Shown here: positions 1-5,974 of the stretch, in pieces | How the letters are laid out: each line of letters opens with the position of its first letter | How positions within the stretch are numbered: position 1 is the first letter of the stretch | Origin: Synechococcales cyanobacterium PMM_0073 | Lineage (GTDB): Bacteria; Cyanobacteriota; Cyanobacteriia; Elainellales; Elainellaceae | Assembly: GCA_949127695.1 (NCBI GenBank) | Contig: CASBQH010000005.1 | Span: forward strand, 1-7,787 | Direction: 5' to 3' | Length of the DNA stretch: 7,787 nucleotides | Translations under genes and position numbers: made by a program | The notes under the pieces: model-generated | What the model was told of the DNA's origin: nothing | Seen by the model: only the letters and a program-made list of their open reading frames with translations | Databases searched by the model: none

Positions 1-32
1 AGGAAGCGTTTGACCAAAGTGGACGATTCTAA

Positions 33-512
33 TTGACTCACAGGCACCTTCAGCAAGGACACCCGCCCTTGGGGCGGTCACATTCATCAAGCCACCAGCT
101 TTGCTGGGGGTGTCTGACTGCCACGGCTACAACCGTCGGATTGATCGCGATTAAGCCAGGAACCATGGCGTTCTCCAACCATCCGGTTCAGACATTGGCG
201 GCGATGGCTCAGGTTGACTCAATGGTCGCAGAGATTGTGGCCACTCATAACCAATATCGCTCTGAGCTGAATCTGTCGCCGCTTACTTGGTCAGAATCAC
301 TAGCCTGGGGCGCGGAAAAGCAGTATTTTACGGCGGGTACTTTTCCAGAGGTTAGCTCGACTGGCAATTGGGCAGATGTGGGACACTACACCCAACTGAT
401 CTGGAAAGAGACGACGCAGGTTGGCTGTGCTGTGGCAACGGGCGGCGGCTTGGATCTGCTGGTCTGTCGCTACAGCCCTAGCGGTAATTTTATTGGGGAG
501 CCTGTCTATTAG
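33..512 (+). CDS. CAP (SCP/PR-1) domain protein with a central in-frame deletion; possibly a pseudogene
   Basis: The product resembles secreted cyanobacterial CAP-domain proteins. A hydrophobic stretch near residues 29-41 (LTATATTVGLIAI) could be a signal peptide. The CAP start follows at residues 71-89 (HNQYR, then LTWSESLA). The CAP end is intact: EKQYF, then GNWADVGHYTQLIW near 111-124, VGCAVATGG near 128-136, and CRYSPSGNFIGEPVY. In the family roughly 45 residues separate SLA from WxxEKQYF, including the first active-site His and the GEN glutamate. Here the two blocks join directly at SLAWGAEKQYF. The putative cavity residues are therefore missing and activity is doubtful. The frame opens just after a stop at 30-32, with only a TTG at 33. 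The first ATG, at 165, falls after the hydrophobic stretch, so the true start is unclear. It may be an expressed remnant or a decaying gene. Confidence 0.6.
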   Translation: MTHRHLQQGHPPLGRSHSSSHQLCWGCLTATATTVGLIAIKPGTMAFSNHPVQTLAAMAQVDSMVAEIVATHNQYRSELNLSPLTWSESLAWGAEKQYFTAGTFPEVSSTGNWADVGHYTQLIWKETTQVGCAVATGGGLDLLVCRYSPSGNFIGEPVY

Positions 513-532
513 AATTGGCCGCATCAGTCACG

Positions 533-559
533 AAAAAGGCTCCAGCAATCGCTAGAGCC
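533..559 (-). terminator. Intrinsic terminator downstream of tRNA-Pro
   Basis: Read on the minus strand, a 9-bp stem with one mismatch (GGCTCTAGC, loop GATT, GCTGGAGCC) is followed by five T. It lies about 85 nt past the 3' end of the tRNA and is oriented to end that transcript. The plus-strand reading has no T-run, so it is not a good terminator for the CAP gene. Confidence 0.65.
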
Positions 560-644
560 TTGACTATTATCAAAACTATCTGTAGCCCAAACAGCAGGTC
601 GGCCAAAGCATTTGTGGCTCAGCCCACCGTAAAATTTGACTGAA

Positions 645-718
645 TCGGAGCGACAGGATTTGAACCTGCGACCCCTACTACCCCAAAGTAGTGCGCTACC
701 AAGCTGCGCTACGCCCCG
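645..718 (-). tRNA. trnP-GGG: tRNA-Pro (anticodon GGG)
   Basis: The minus strand folds into a full cloverleaf of 74 nt. The acceptor arms are CGGGGCG and CGCTCCG (one G-U pair). The D stem is GCGC/GCGC around AGCTTGGTA. The anticodon stem is CTACT/AGTAG with loop TTGGGGT, giving anticodon GGG at 682-684. The T arm is GCAGG-TTCAAAT-CCTGT, and the discriminator base is A. The 3' CCA is not encoded and must be added after transcription. It decodes CCC/CCU proline codons. An AT-rich stretch lies just upstream, but no clear -35/-10 pair could be placed. Confidence 0.95.
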
Positions 719-792
719 CCGAATTCAGTGCTTAATTAGCATAACATTCTAATCCACAATCAGGCTAGAGCATACATGAGAATTTGGATGAA

Positions 793-910
793 CGAAAAAA
801 AGCGCGGACTCCAGTAAATCTATGAATTTTGACGACTCAATTGCAGTCTGAAAGTCCTGATCGATTGTTGAAGACTGCTCAGTAGGACAAACATCGCGCG
901 CTTTTTTCCG
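793..910. repeat. 118-bp element with inverted arms (panhandle) and an inner hairpin
   Basis: The left arm CGAAAAAAAGCGCG (793-806) is the inverted complement of the right arm CGCGCTTTTTTCCG (897-910), with 13 of 14 pairs and 11 consecutive. Inside, GCAGTCT (843-849) pairs with AGACTGC (872-878). AGTCC at 853-857 could also pair with GGACT at 806-810 as an alternative fold. Both strands end in a T-run after GC-rich bases. It sits between the tRNA and the DUF6887 stop. It could be a small non-autonomous element (MITE-like), a structured RNA, or a bidirectional terminator with an unusually long loop. No target duplication was seen. Confidence 0.4.
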
Positions 911-921
911 TTCCCCCGAAG

Positions 922-1131
922 CTAGCCCGCCTTCAACTGCTCTAGCTTCTGCCGAATCAAAATTTCAACTGCCTTAACCTCAGCCGCTGAATTGGGCAGG
1001 TCAAACGTTTCGGGCGAAGCTTCTGCCGTGAAGCGGTCAACAAACGCCTGAAATGCGGCCTGATCGTCGGGATGGGCAATGACGTAAGCCCGCAGTTCGG
1101 CTTTGGTCAGAGCTGTGAAATTTGGTTGCAT
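922..1131 (-). CDS. DUF6887 family small protein
   Basis: A 69-residue cytoplasmic protein of unknown function. The opening (MQPNF, LTKAELRAYVIAHPDD, AFQAFVDR) is the signature I recognise from the cyanobacterial DUF6887 family. The rest is acidic and ends in a predicted amphipathic helix (AVEILIRQKLEQLKAG). The ATG at 1129-1131 is chosen over a TTG five codons upstream because it starts at the conserved MQPNF and shares one base with the stop of the preceding DUF6888 gene (TGATG). That overlap implies translational coupling. No nucleotide-binding, catalytic or membrane motif is visible. Confidence 0.8.
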   Translation of the reverse strand: MQPNFTALTKAELRAYVIAHPDDQAAFQAFVDRFTAEASPETFDLPNSAAEVKAVEILIRQKLEQLKAG

Positions 1132-1304
1132 CACAAAAATCTCCAAAAACCATTGGCATAGATTTCTATCTCTAGATTATCGCCAGCTAGGACAAATAGG
1201 TTGCCTGTTCGCTCATCCAAACGAACTACAAAGATAGGAACAAAGGCATTGGTCAGCGCTTGGCAAAGGATGACGCACCGGATGCTTTGCTCAGCAGTTA
1301 GCAT
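1131..1304 (-). CDS. DUF6888 family small protein
   Basis: A 57-residue protein, first gene of a two-gene unit with DUF6887. It begins MLTAEQSIRCVILCQALTNA, continues with FVPIFVVRLDERTGN and LFVLAGDNLEIEIYANG, and ends FWRFL. This pattern (helix with two Cys, a beta-strand, DERTG turn, two strands, aromatic end) matches the cyanobacterial DUF6888 family as I know it. Function is unknown. An in-frame TGA two codons upstream makes the ATG at 1302-1304 the first possible start. No strong Shine-Dalgarno is visible. The stop TGA overlaps the ATG of the next gene by one base. The arrangement of two short, overlapping, co-translated genes recalls toxin-antitoxin pairs, but that is only an analogy. 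Confidence 0.8.
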   Translation of the reverse strand: MLTAEQSIRCVILCQALTNAFVPIFVVRLDERTGNLFVLAGDNLEIEIYANGFWRFL

Positions 1305-1607
1305 GATTCATGATCGATCCCAGAAATGGTAAAGGCTAACTTAACGTAAAAAACTGATAATTTTGTGGTTCACAGATCCTAATTTTGGCGGGAAGCAAGC
1401 TACTTAATGCGTCTATTTTCAACAGGCAATGCTTTAAGACTGCTTTAATGTCAGGGTTTAAAGTTTTACTATTAAGATTCAACACTTCTGATTCAGCGCA
1501 TGTATATGAGCTAAAAGCTGAGCCAGAAGACTGAATCTATATCAAGCATGTCTCCCTATTACTCGAAATTACCAATAATAGAAGTGTGCTTAGACAGGGG
1601 TAGCCCA
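1305..1607. other. AT-rich intergenic stretch with no gene found
   Basis: I translated this stretch by eye in the frames that stay open and found only fragments under 30 codons with no recognisable motif. It must hold the promoter of the DUF6888/DUF6887 pair on the minus strand and whatever once drove the DUF433 gene on the plus strand, but no convincing -35/-10 pair stood out. Confidence 0.5.
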
Positions 1608-1850
1608 ATGGACTAGCGCACAGAGATTCATTCAGATCCAATATTTTGCTAGGTAAGCCCGTCGTTAAAGGCACAAGGCTATCGGTTGAGTTCGTTCTAG
1701 GTTTGTTTGCTACAGGTTGGACAGAACAGCGTGCTGGAAAGCTATCCAACGCTCACCTCTGAGGCAGTCCGAGCGGTCTTTGCGTTTGCGGCTGAGTCGA
1801 TGCAGGATGCAGTCTTATCCCGTCTAACACCGATGGCAGAAGCTGGCTGA
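1608..1850 (+). pseudogene. DUF433 (antitoxin-type) gene broken by a nonsense codon and two frameshifts
   Basis: Piecing frames together rebuilds a full-length DUF433 protein of about 81 residues. ATG at 1608 gives MD, then TAG at 1614-1616 where Trp is expected, then RTEIHSDP. One base is missing near 1641 (the Asn codon). The next frame reads ILLGKPVVKGTRLS, then VEFVLGLFATGWTEQ. Two bases are missing near 1730. The third frame reads VLESYPTLTSEAVRAVFAFA and ends at TGA 1848-1850. The GKPxxKGTR block and the YPxLTxExxRAxxxFAAE block are the two hallmarks of DUF433. These small winged-helix-like proteins are usually encoded beside a PIN-like DUF5615 toxin. With three independent lesions, sequencing error is unlikely. 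A possible Shine-Dalgarno (AGGGG) survives at 1596-1600. Confidence 0.85.
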
Positions 1851-1891
1851 TGAAACTTCTGGCGAGTAGGGATTTTGAAAAATGCCCTTAA
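1850..1891 (+). pseudogene. Stub of a DUF5615-like toxin gene (partner of DUF433)
   Basis: An ATG sharing one base with the DUF433 stop (TGATG) opens 13 codons reading MKLLASRDFEKCP and then TAA. DUF5615 PIN-like toxins commonly start with MKLLA or similar, then an acidic pair (DEN/NEN), and typically overlap the upstream DUF433 gene in this way. The rest of the toxin is absent: the sequence runs straight into the aldolase promoter region. The identification rests on position, overlap and five residues only. Confidence 0.4.
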
Positions 1892-1902
1892 GCATTTATA
1901 CT
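1875..1902 (+). promoter_or_regulatory. Candidate sigma-70 promoter for fba, with an internal inverted repeat
   Basis: TTGAAA (1875-1880), a 16-nt spacer and TATACT (1897-1902) form a good -35/-10 pair. It implies a start near 1909 and a leader of roughly 180 nt before the fba ATG. An inverted repeat AAATGC-ccttaa-GCATTT (1880-1897) fills the spacer and could be an operator. The -35 lies inside the toxin stub. The leader also holds a perfect palindrome, ATCTTAAGAT (2026-2035), and no other gene. Confidence 0.5.
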
Positions 1903-2087
1903 TAATATAAGATATAACCAGAACCAGTTTCAGAGATTTTTGTCTCAAGGAAAATTAAACTGCTCTGAAGCGGCTCACGAATTGGCTTGAAATCAATAGA
2001 TACAATTCACGACAGTGAGCAAAGTATCTTAAGATTGTCCTTAGAATTCGACTTAACGCTGACTACACCAATTAGGAGGAAATCTCT

Positions 2088-3167
2088 ATGGCACTTGTGC
2101 CCATGCGGCTACTGCTGGATCACGCCGCCGAAAATGGCTACGGCATCCCCGCCTTCAACGTCAACAACATGGAGCAGATCCAGTCGATCATGCAGGCTGC
2201 TCATGACACCGACAGTCCTGTGATTTTGCAGGCTTCGCGCGGCGCTCGCAAGTATGCTGGCGAGAATTTCCTCCGTCACCTGATTTTGGCAGCGGTGGAA
2301 ACCTACCCCCATATTCCCATCGTCATGCACCAGGATCACGGCAACGAGCCGGCTACCTGCTACTCGGCGATCAAAAACGGCTTCACCAGCGTCATGATGG
2401 ACGGCTCCCTGGAAGCTGACGCTAAAACTCCAGCCAGCTACGAATACAATGTCGCCGTCACCAGCGAAGTGGTGAAAGTGGCTCACGCGATTGGCGCTTC
2501 GGTTGAAGGCGAACTGGGCTGCCTCGGCTCGCTCGAAACCGGCAAAGGCGAAGCAGAAGATGGTCACGGCTTTGAGGGCGAGCTGGATCACTCTCAGCTG
2601 CTTACCGACCCCGATGAGGCCGTTGACTTCGTGGAGCGCAGCCAGGTAGACGCTTTGGCGGTGGCAATTGGCACTAGCCACGGCGCTTACAAGTTTACTC
2701 GCAAGCCAACCGGCGAAATTCTGGCGATTAGCCGGATTGAAGAAATCCACAGCCGCCTGCCCAACACCCACTTGGTGATGCATGGCTCTTCTTCAGTTCC
2801 CGAAGATCTGCTGGCGTTGATCAATGAATATGGCGGCGCAATCCCCGAAACCTACGGCGTGCCGGTCGAAGAAATTCAGAAGGGCATCAAGAGCGGCGTG
2901 CGGAAGATCAACATTGACACCGACTGCCGCTTGGCGATTACCGCCGCCGTGCGGGAAGCGTTGGCCAAAGATCCGAAGGAATTTGACCCCCGCTCGTTCC
3001 TCAAGCCCTCGATTAAGTACATGCAGAAAGTTTGCGCGGATCGTTACCAGCAGTTTGGCACCGCAGGCAACGCCAGCAAGATCAAGCAGGTGAGCATGGA
3101 AGTCTATGCCGCCAAGTATGTCAAGGGCGAGCTAACTCAGGTTGCTAAAAAAACGGTGGGTGTCTAG
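2088..3167 (+). CDS. fba: Class II fructose-1,6-bisphosphate aldolase
   Basis: A zinc-dependent class II aldolase (EC 4.1.2.13), 359 residues, the expected length for the cyanobacterial form (also called fbaA, fda or cbbA). It interconverts fructose 1,6-bisphosphate with DHAP and glyceraldehyde 3-phosphate, and forms sedoheptulose 1,7-bisphosphate in the Calvin cycle. Visible motifs are PAFNVNN (21-27), HQDHG with catalytic Asp83 and zinc ligand His84, EGELG (140-144), GTSHGAYK with zinc ligand His198, MHGSSSVP with zinc ligand His232, and the phosphate-binding NIDTD (275-279). An AGGAGG 8 nt before the ATG fixes the start. An in-frame ATG at codon 6 is less well placed. A strong terminator follows, so it is probably transcribed alone. 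Codon choice is more GC-rich at third positions than in the flanking DNA, as expected for a highly expressed gene. Confidence 0.97.
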   Translation: MALVPMRLLLDHAAENGYGIPAFNVNNMEQIQSIMQAAHDTDSPVILQASRGARKYAGENFLRHLILAAVETYPHIPIVMHQDHGNEPATCYSAIKNGFTSVMMDGSLEADAKTPASYEYNVAVTSEVVKVAHAIGASVEGELGCLGSLETGKGEAEDGHGFEGELDHSQLLTDPDEAVDFVERSQVDALAVAIGTSHGAYKFTRKPTGEILAISRIEEIHSRLPNTHLVMHGSSSVPEDLLALINEYGGAIPETYGVPVEEIQKGIKSGVRKINIDTDCRLAITAAVREALAKDPKEFDPRSFLKPSIKYMQKVCADRYQQFGTAGNASKIKQVSMEVYAAKYVKGELTQVAKKTVGV

Positions 3168-3204
3168 GTCAGACGCTTTAGCTTAGATTCAGTTTAGATT
3201 AGAG

Positions 3205-3235
3205 TCGGGTAGCGTAATGTTGCCCGATTTTTTTT
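3205..3235 (+). terminator. Intrinsic terminator after fba
   Basis: A 9-bp stem (TCGGGTAGC, loop GTAAT, GTTGCCCGA, with two G-U pairs) is followed by eight T. It begins 38 nt past the fba stop and 25 nt before the next start codon, separating fba from the DUF4058 gene. Confidence 0.9.
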
Positions 3236-3259
3236 GTCAGGCTTTTACCAGGATGCCGC

Positions 3260-4009
3260 ATGAAGCCAGCATTTCCAGGCATGAATCCCTATCTTGAACA
3301 GCCGGAGCTATGGTCAGAAGTGCATTTTGGCCTGATTTCGGCGCTGGCAAGGTCGCTCAATCCACGCTTGACTCCCAAATATCGAGCGGCGGTAGAGAAG
3401 CGGGTTTATGCAGATTCACTGCTGGTCGGCATTCCGGATGTGACGGTGTTTCGTGCCCAGCCAGAAGCAGCTCTAGCTACCCAGACTTTAAGCCAGCCGG
3501 TGAAGGTAATGCTGCCGGTGGCGGCGGAAATTCGGGAGCATTATTTGGAAATTCGGCAGGTGGGAACGGCAGAGGTGATTGCCGTAATTGAAATTCACTC
3601 TCCCACTAACAAGCGCCCAGGCGAAGGACGAGAACAGTACAGCGCTCAACGTCGGCAAGTTCTGAGCAGCCTCAGCCATCTGATTGAAATTGATCTGCTC
3701 CGCGCTGGAGAACCTCAGCCGATGGCGGGTGGCATCGCCTCAGACTACCGCATCTTGATTAGCCATGCCGCAGAGCGTCCCGAAGCGGAACTCTATGCCT
3801 TTAACCTGCGCGATTCTATACCGCCGTTTGCTCTACCGCTGCAAGCAGGCGATCAGGAGCCAGTGATTGACCTCAACCGACTGCTGGGCAAAGTTTATGA
3901 TGAGGCGGCTTTAGAGCTGGCGATTGACTACAGCCAGCCGCCCGTTGGCCTTAGCCCTGAAGATTTAGCATGGCTACAGGCGTTCATCGTTGAATCAGCA
4001 AATGGCTAA
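3260..4009 (+). CDS. DUF4058 family protein
   Basis: A 249-residue soluble protein of unknown function, full length for DUF4058, a family common in cyanobacteria. The opening FPGMNPYLEQPELWSEVH (5-22) and the YRAAVEKRVY block (41-50) are diagnostic. The core reads IPDV (58-61), VIAVIEIHSPTNKRPG (106-121), then a KR-like/RR segment and LIEIDLLRAG (141-150). The spacing of PD60, E111 and K118, together with EIxSPxNK, resembles the Uma2-type PD-(D/E)XK fold. That is my inference, not an established function. The ATG has only a weak AGGA upstream. The last 8 nt overlap the start of the next gene (ATGGCTAA), so the two are probably translationally coupled. The promoter must lie in the roughly 90 nt after fba or depend on read-through. 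Confidence 0.9.
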   Translation: MKPAFPGMNPYLEQPELWSEVHFGLISALARSLNPRLTPKYRAAVEKRVYADSLLVGIPDVTVFRAQPEAALATQTLSQPVKVMLPVAAEIREHYLEIRQVGTAEVIAVIEIHSPTNKRPGEGREQYSAQRRQVLSSLSHLIEIDLLRAGEPQPMAGGIASDYRILISHAAERPEAELYAFNLRDSIPPFALPLQAGDQEPVIDLNRLLGKVYDEAALELAIDYSQPPVGLSPEDLAWLQAFIVESANG

Positions 4010-4557
4010 GCTCTACGACCAAATTACCGACAAGCTGCAAGACTTTATCGCGGCACAGCAGATCTTTTTTGTGGCGACAGCTCCGCTCAGCCCAACGGGG
4101 CATGTGAATCTGTCGCCCAAAGGACTCGACAGCTTTCGGGTGCTTTCGCCGCATCAGGTGGCCTATTTAGACCTGACGGGCAGCGGCAACGAGACTTCAG
4201 CGCATCTGCAAGAAAATGGCCGGATGACGCTGATGTTTTGCGCCTTTGCGGGTGCGCCGTTAATTCTACGGCTCTATGGGCAGGGGCGCGTGGTGCTGCC
4301 GGATGACGCGGAGTGGCTGGTGCTGTCTGGCCTGTTTCCCGCAATTCCGGGCGCAAGGCAGATTGTGGTGGCCGAGATCGATCGCGTCCACCACAATCTG
4401 CGGGACGGGCGTGCCGCCGTATGAGCATCAGGGCGACCGGGATGAAATAATTAACTGGGCGCAGAAAAAAGGCGAGGCGGGGCTGCAAGACTATTGGAAT
4501 CTAAAAAACCGGGTCAGCATTGATGGTCTGCCGACGCCGATTTCTGAGTTGGTTTAG
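4002..4557 (+). pseudogene. Pyridoxamine 5'-phosphate oxidase family gene, frameshifted
   Basis: A flavin-binding split-barrel protein of the PNPOx-like superfamily, normally about 184 residues. The first frame runs from ATG 4002 with FFVATAPLSPTGHVNLSPKG, LDLTGSGNETSAHL and RLYGQGRVV, then PGARQIVVAEIDRVHHN. It ends out of register at TGA 4422-4424. The family's conserved end continues in the +1 frame from 4399: CGTGVPPYEHQG, WAQKKGEAGLQDYW, then SIDGLPTP and TAG at 4555-4557. One surplus base between about 4389 and 4398 explains the break. Removing it gives an uninterrupted product of normal length. No long homopolymer is present there. It may be a recent pseudogene or an assembly error. 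The substrate is unknown; members of this superfamily include FMN- and F420-dependent reductases, and true PNP oxidase activity should not be assumed. Confidence 0.85.
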
Positions 4558-4566
4558 AGAGCAAGC

Positions 4567-5826
4567 CTAGGCGACCGCAGCCAGCGCCCGGTCAATCACA
4601 GCCACCGCCTGGGCGATTTCTTCAGGGCTAACAATGAGCGGCGGCACAAACCGGATCACCTTTGGCCCCGCCGGAACCAGCAGCAAGCCTTCTTCGCTGG
4701 CGGCTTTGACCACAGTGCTAGAAACCAATTCGCTCTCTGGGTTCAGCACCAGACCAATGATCAAGCCCCAGCCGCGCACTTCGGCCACCACGCCGGGATA
4801 TTTATGCGCTACGGCGTTGAGGCCAGCCTTGAGCTGTTCGCCGCGTTCGCGCACGTTGGCCAGGAGGTTTTCTTGCTCTAGGGTGCGGCAGACGGCTAGC
4901 GCCACGCCGCAGGCGAACGGATTGCCGCCAAAGGTGCTGGCATGATCTCCCGGCTGGAAGATATCGCAGCTCGACTTGCAGAGCATCGCGCCAATCGGGA
5001 TGCCGCCGCCCAAGCCTTTAGCCGAGGTAAAGATATCAGGTTCGATGCCGAGGTTTTCGTAGCCCCAATATTGGCCGCTGCGCCCCATGCCCACCTGCAC
5101 TTCGTCGAGGATGAGCAAAATGCCCTTCTGGTCGCAGATTTCGCGGATGCGCTGGAAGTATGCCTGCTCGCCGGGACGGACGCCGCCCTCGCCTTGGAGC
5201 GCCTCCATCATGATTGCCGCCACCTGCCGCTCGGTGGCATCCAGCATGTTGATTGCTTCTTCTAGCGCCACAATGTCGTTATAGGGCACGTAGTAGAATC
5301 CCGGCACCAGCGGGTCAAAATTCTTTTGGTATTTGGGCTGGCCGGTGGCGGTAATGGTGGCCAGCGTGCGTCCGTGGAAGCTGGCATGGGCGGTGATGAT
5401 TGTGGGCAAGTGGATGCCTAAAACCGTATGGGCATATTTGCGGGCGAGCTTGATTGCGCCTTCGTTGGCTTCCGCCCCAGAGTTGCAGAAAAATGCCTTG
5501 TCGGCACAGGAATGCTCGACTAGCCACTGTGCCAATTCGCCCTGCTGAGTGCTGTAGTAAAGATTAGAAATATGGTGCAGCTTCTGGATCTGGGTGGTGA
5601 CGGCATCGACCATGACTGGATTGGCGTGACCCAATGTGCAGGTGGCAATCCCGGCCACAAAGTCTAGGTATTCGCGACCTTCGCTGTCCCAAACCCGGCA
5701 GCCTGACCCACGCTCTAGCGTGATTGGGTAGCGGGCATAGGTGGACATGACGTACTGATCAAAATCCGACGTTGTAAACTGAGGCGACTGAACGGCGGGC
5801 TTTTGCAGCAGGGTTTCTGGACTCAC
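4567..5826 (-). CDS. argD: Acetylornithine aminotransferase
   Basis: A PLP-dependent class III aminotransferase (EC 2.6.1.11), 419 residues, full length. It converts N-acetylglutamate 5-semialdehyde to N-acetylornithine with glutamate in arginine synthesis; some ArgD enzymes also act on succinyl-diaminopimelate semialdehyde. Visible motifs are LDFVAGIATCTLGHANP (54-70), the cofactor phosphate loop NSGAEANE (115-122), FHGRT (150-154), ILDEVQVGMGR (239-249), SAKGLGGG with the Schiff-base Lys270, and STFGGNP (297-303). The start is GTG at 5824-5826, with GGAG 9 nt upstream. An ATG at codon 27 would cut into the conserved region. Cyanobacterial ArgD shares the segment before it, so GTG is preferred. 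The gene converges on the PNPOx-like gene with 9 bp between stop codons and no room for a terminator. Confidence 0.95.
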   Translation of the reverse strand: MSPETLLQKPAVQSPQFTTSDFDQYVMSTYARYPITLERGSGCRVWDSEGREYLDFVAGIATCTLGHANPVMVDAVTTQIQKLHHISNLYYSTQQGELAQWLVEHSCADKAFFCNSGAEANEGAIKLARKYAHTVLGIHLPTIITAHASFHGRTLATITATGQPKYQKNFDPLVPGFYYVPYNDIVALEEAINMLDATERQVAAIMMEALQGEGGVRPGEQAYFQRIREICDQKGILLILDEVQVGMGRSGQYWGYENLGIEPDIFTSAKGLGGGIPIGAMLCKSSCDIFQPGDHASTFGGNPFACGVALAVCRTLEQENLLANVRERGEQLKAGLNAVAHKYPGVVAEVRGWGLIIGLVLNPESELVSSTVVKAASEEGLLLVPAGPKVIRFVPPLIVSPEEIAQAVAVIDRALAAVA

Positions 5827-5847
5827 GGCTTAGTTCTCCAAGGTGGC

Positions 5848-5875
5848 GATATAAGACTATTTTAGTCAGACTCAA
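5848..5875 (-). promoter_or_regulatory. Candidate promoter for argD with an internal inverted repeat
   Basis: On the minus strand TTGAGT (5875-5870), a 16-nt spacer and TATATC (5853-5848) fit a weak sigma-70 promoter. It would give a leader of only about 15 nt. A perfect inverted repeat, GACTA-ttt-TAGTC (5855-5867), lies between the two boxes, where a repressor could bind. No known arginine operator sequence was recognised. Confidence 0.35.
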
Positions 5876-5974
5876 ATTCTAAAAGGTAGTTTAAATAGCA
5901 CCCTCTAGGCTGACGATCATAGACCCTTTGCTCCATCTCTTCAACCGGCTTTCCCCCCGCAATCGGCCAAAATG

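Noticed and set aside
63..77. Hairpin CCGCCC-ttg-GGGCGG near the CAP gene start
   Set aside because: No T-run follows and it lies within the open frame, so there is no basis to call it a terminator or operator.
1537..1948. Two minus-strand open frames of 68-70 codons
   Set aside because: They run antisense to the DUF433 remnant, which explains the sequence. Their products are low-complexity with no family resemblance.
645..2087. A genomic island integrated at tRNA-Pro
   Set aside because: The tRNA is intact with decayed genes nearby, but no integrase and no repeat of the tRNA 3' end was found within the window.
2109..2783. A 224-codon open frame on the minus strand opposite fba
   Set aside because: It is a shadow of the GC-rich third positions of fba. 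It shows no domain or ribosome-binding site, while fba is unmistakable.
4087..4488. A 133-codon minus-strand frame opposite the PNPOx-like gene
   Set aside because: It has an Arg/Pro-rich shadow composition and no recognisable motif, while the plus strand carries a clear family match across the frameshift.
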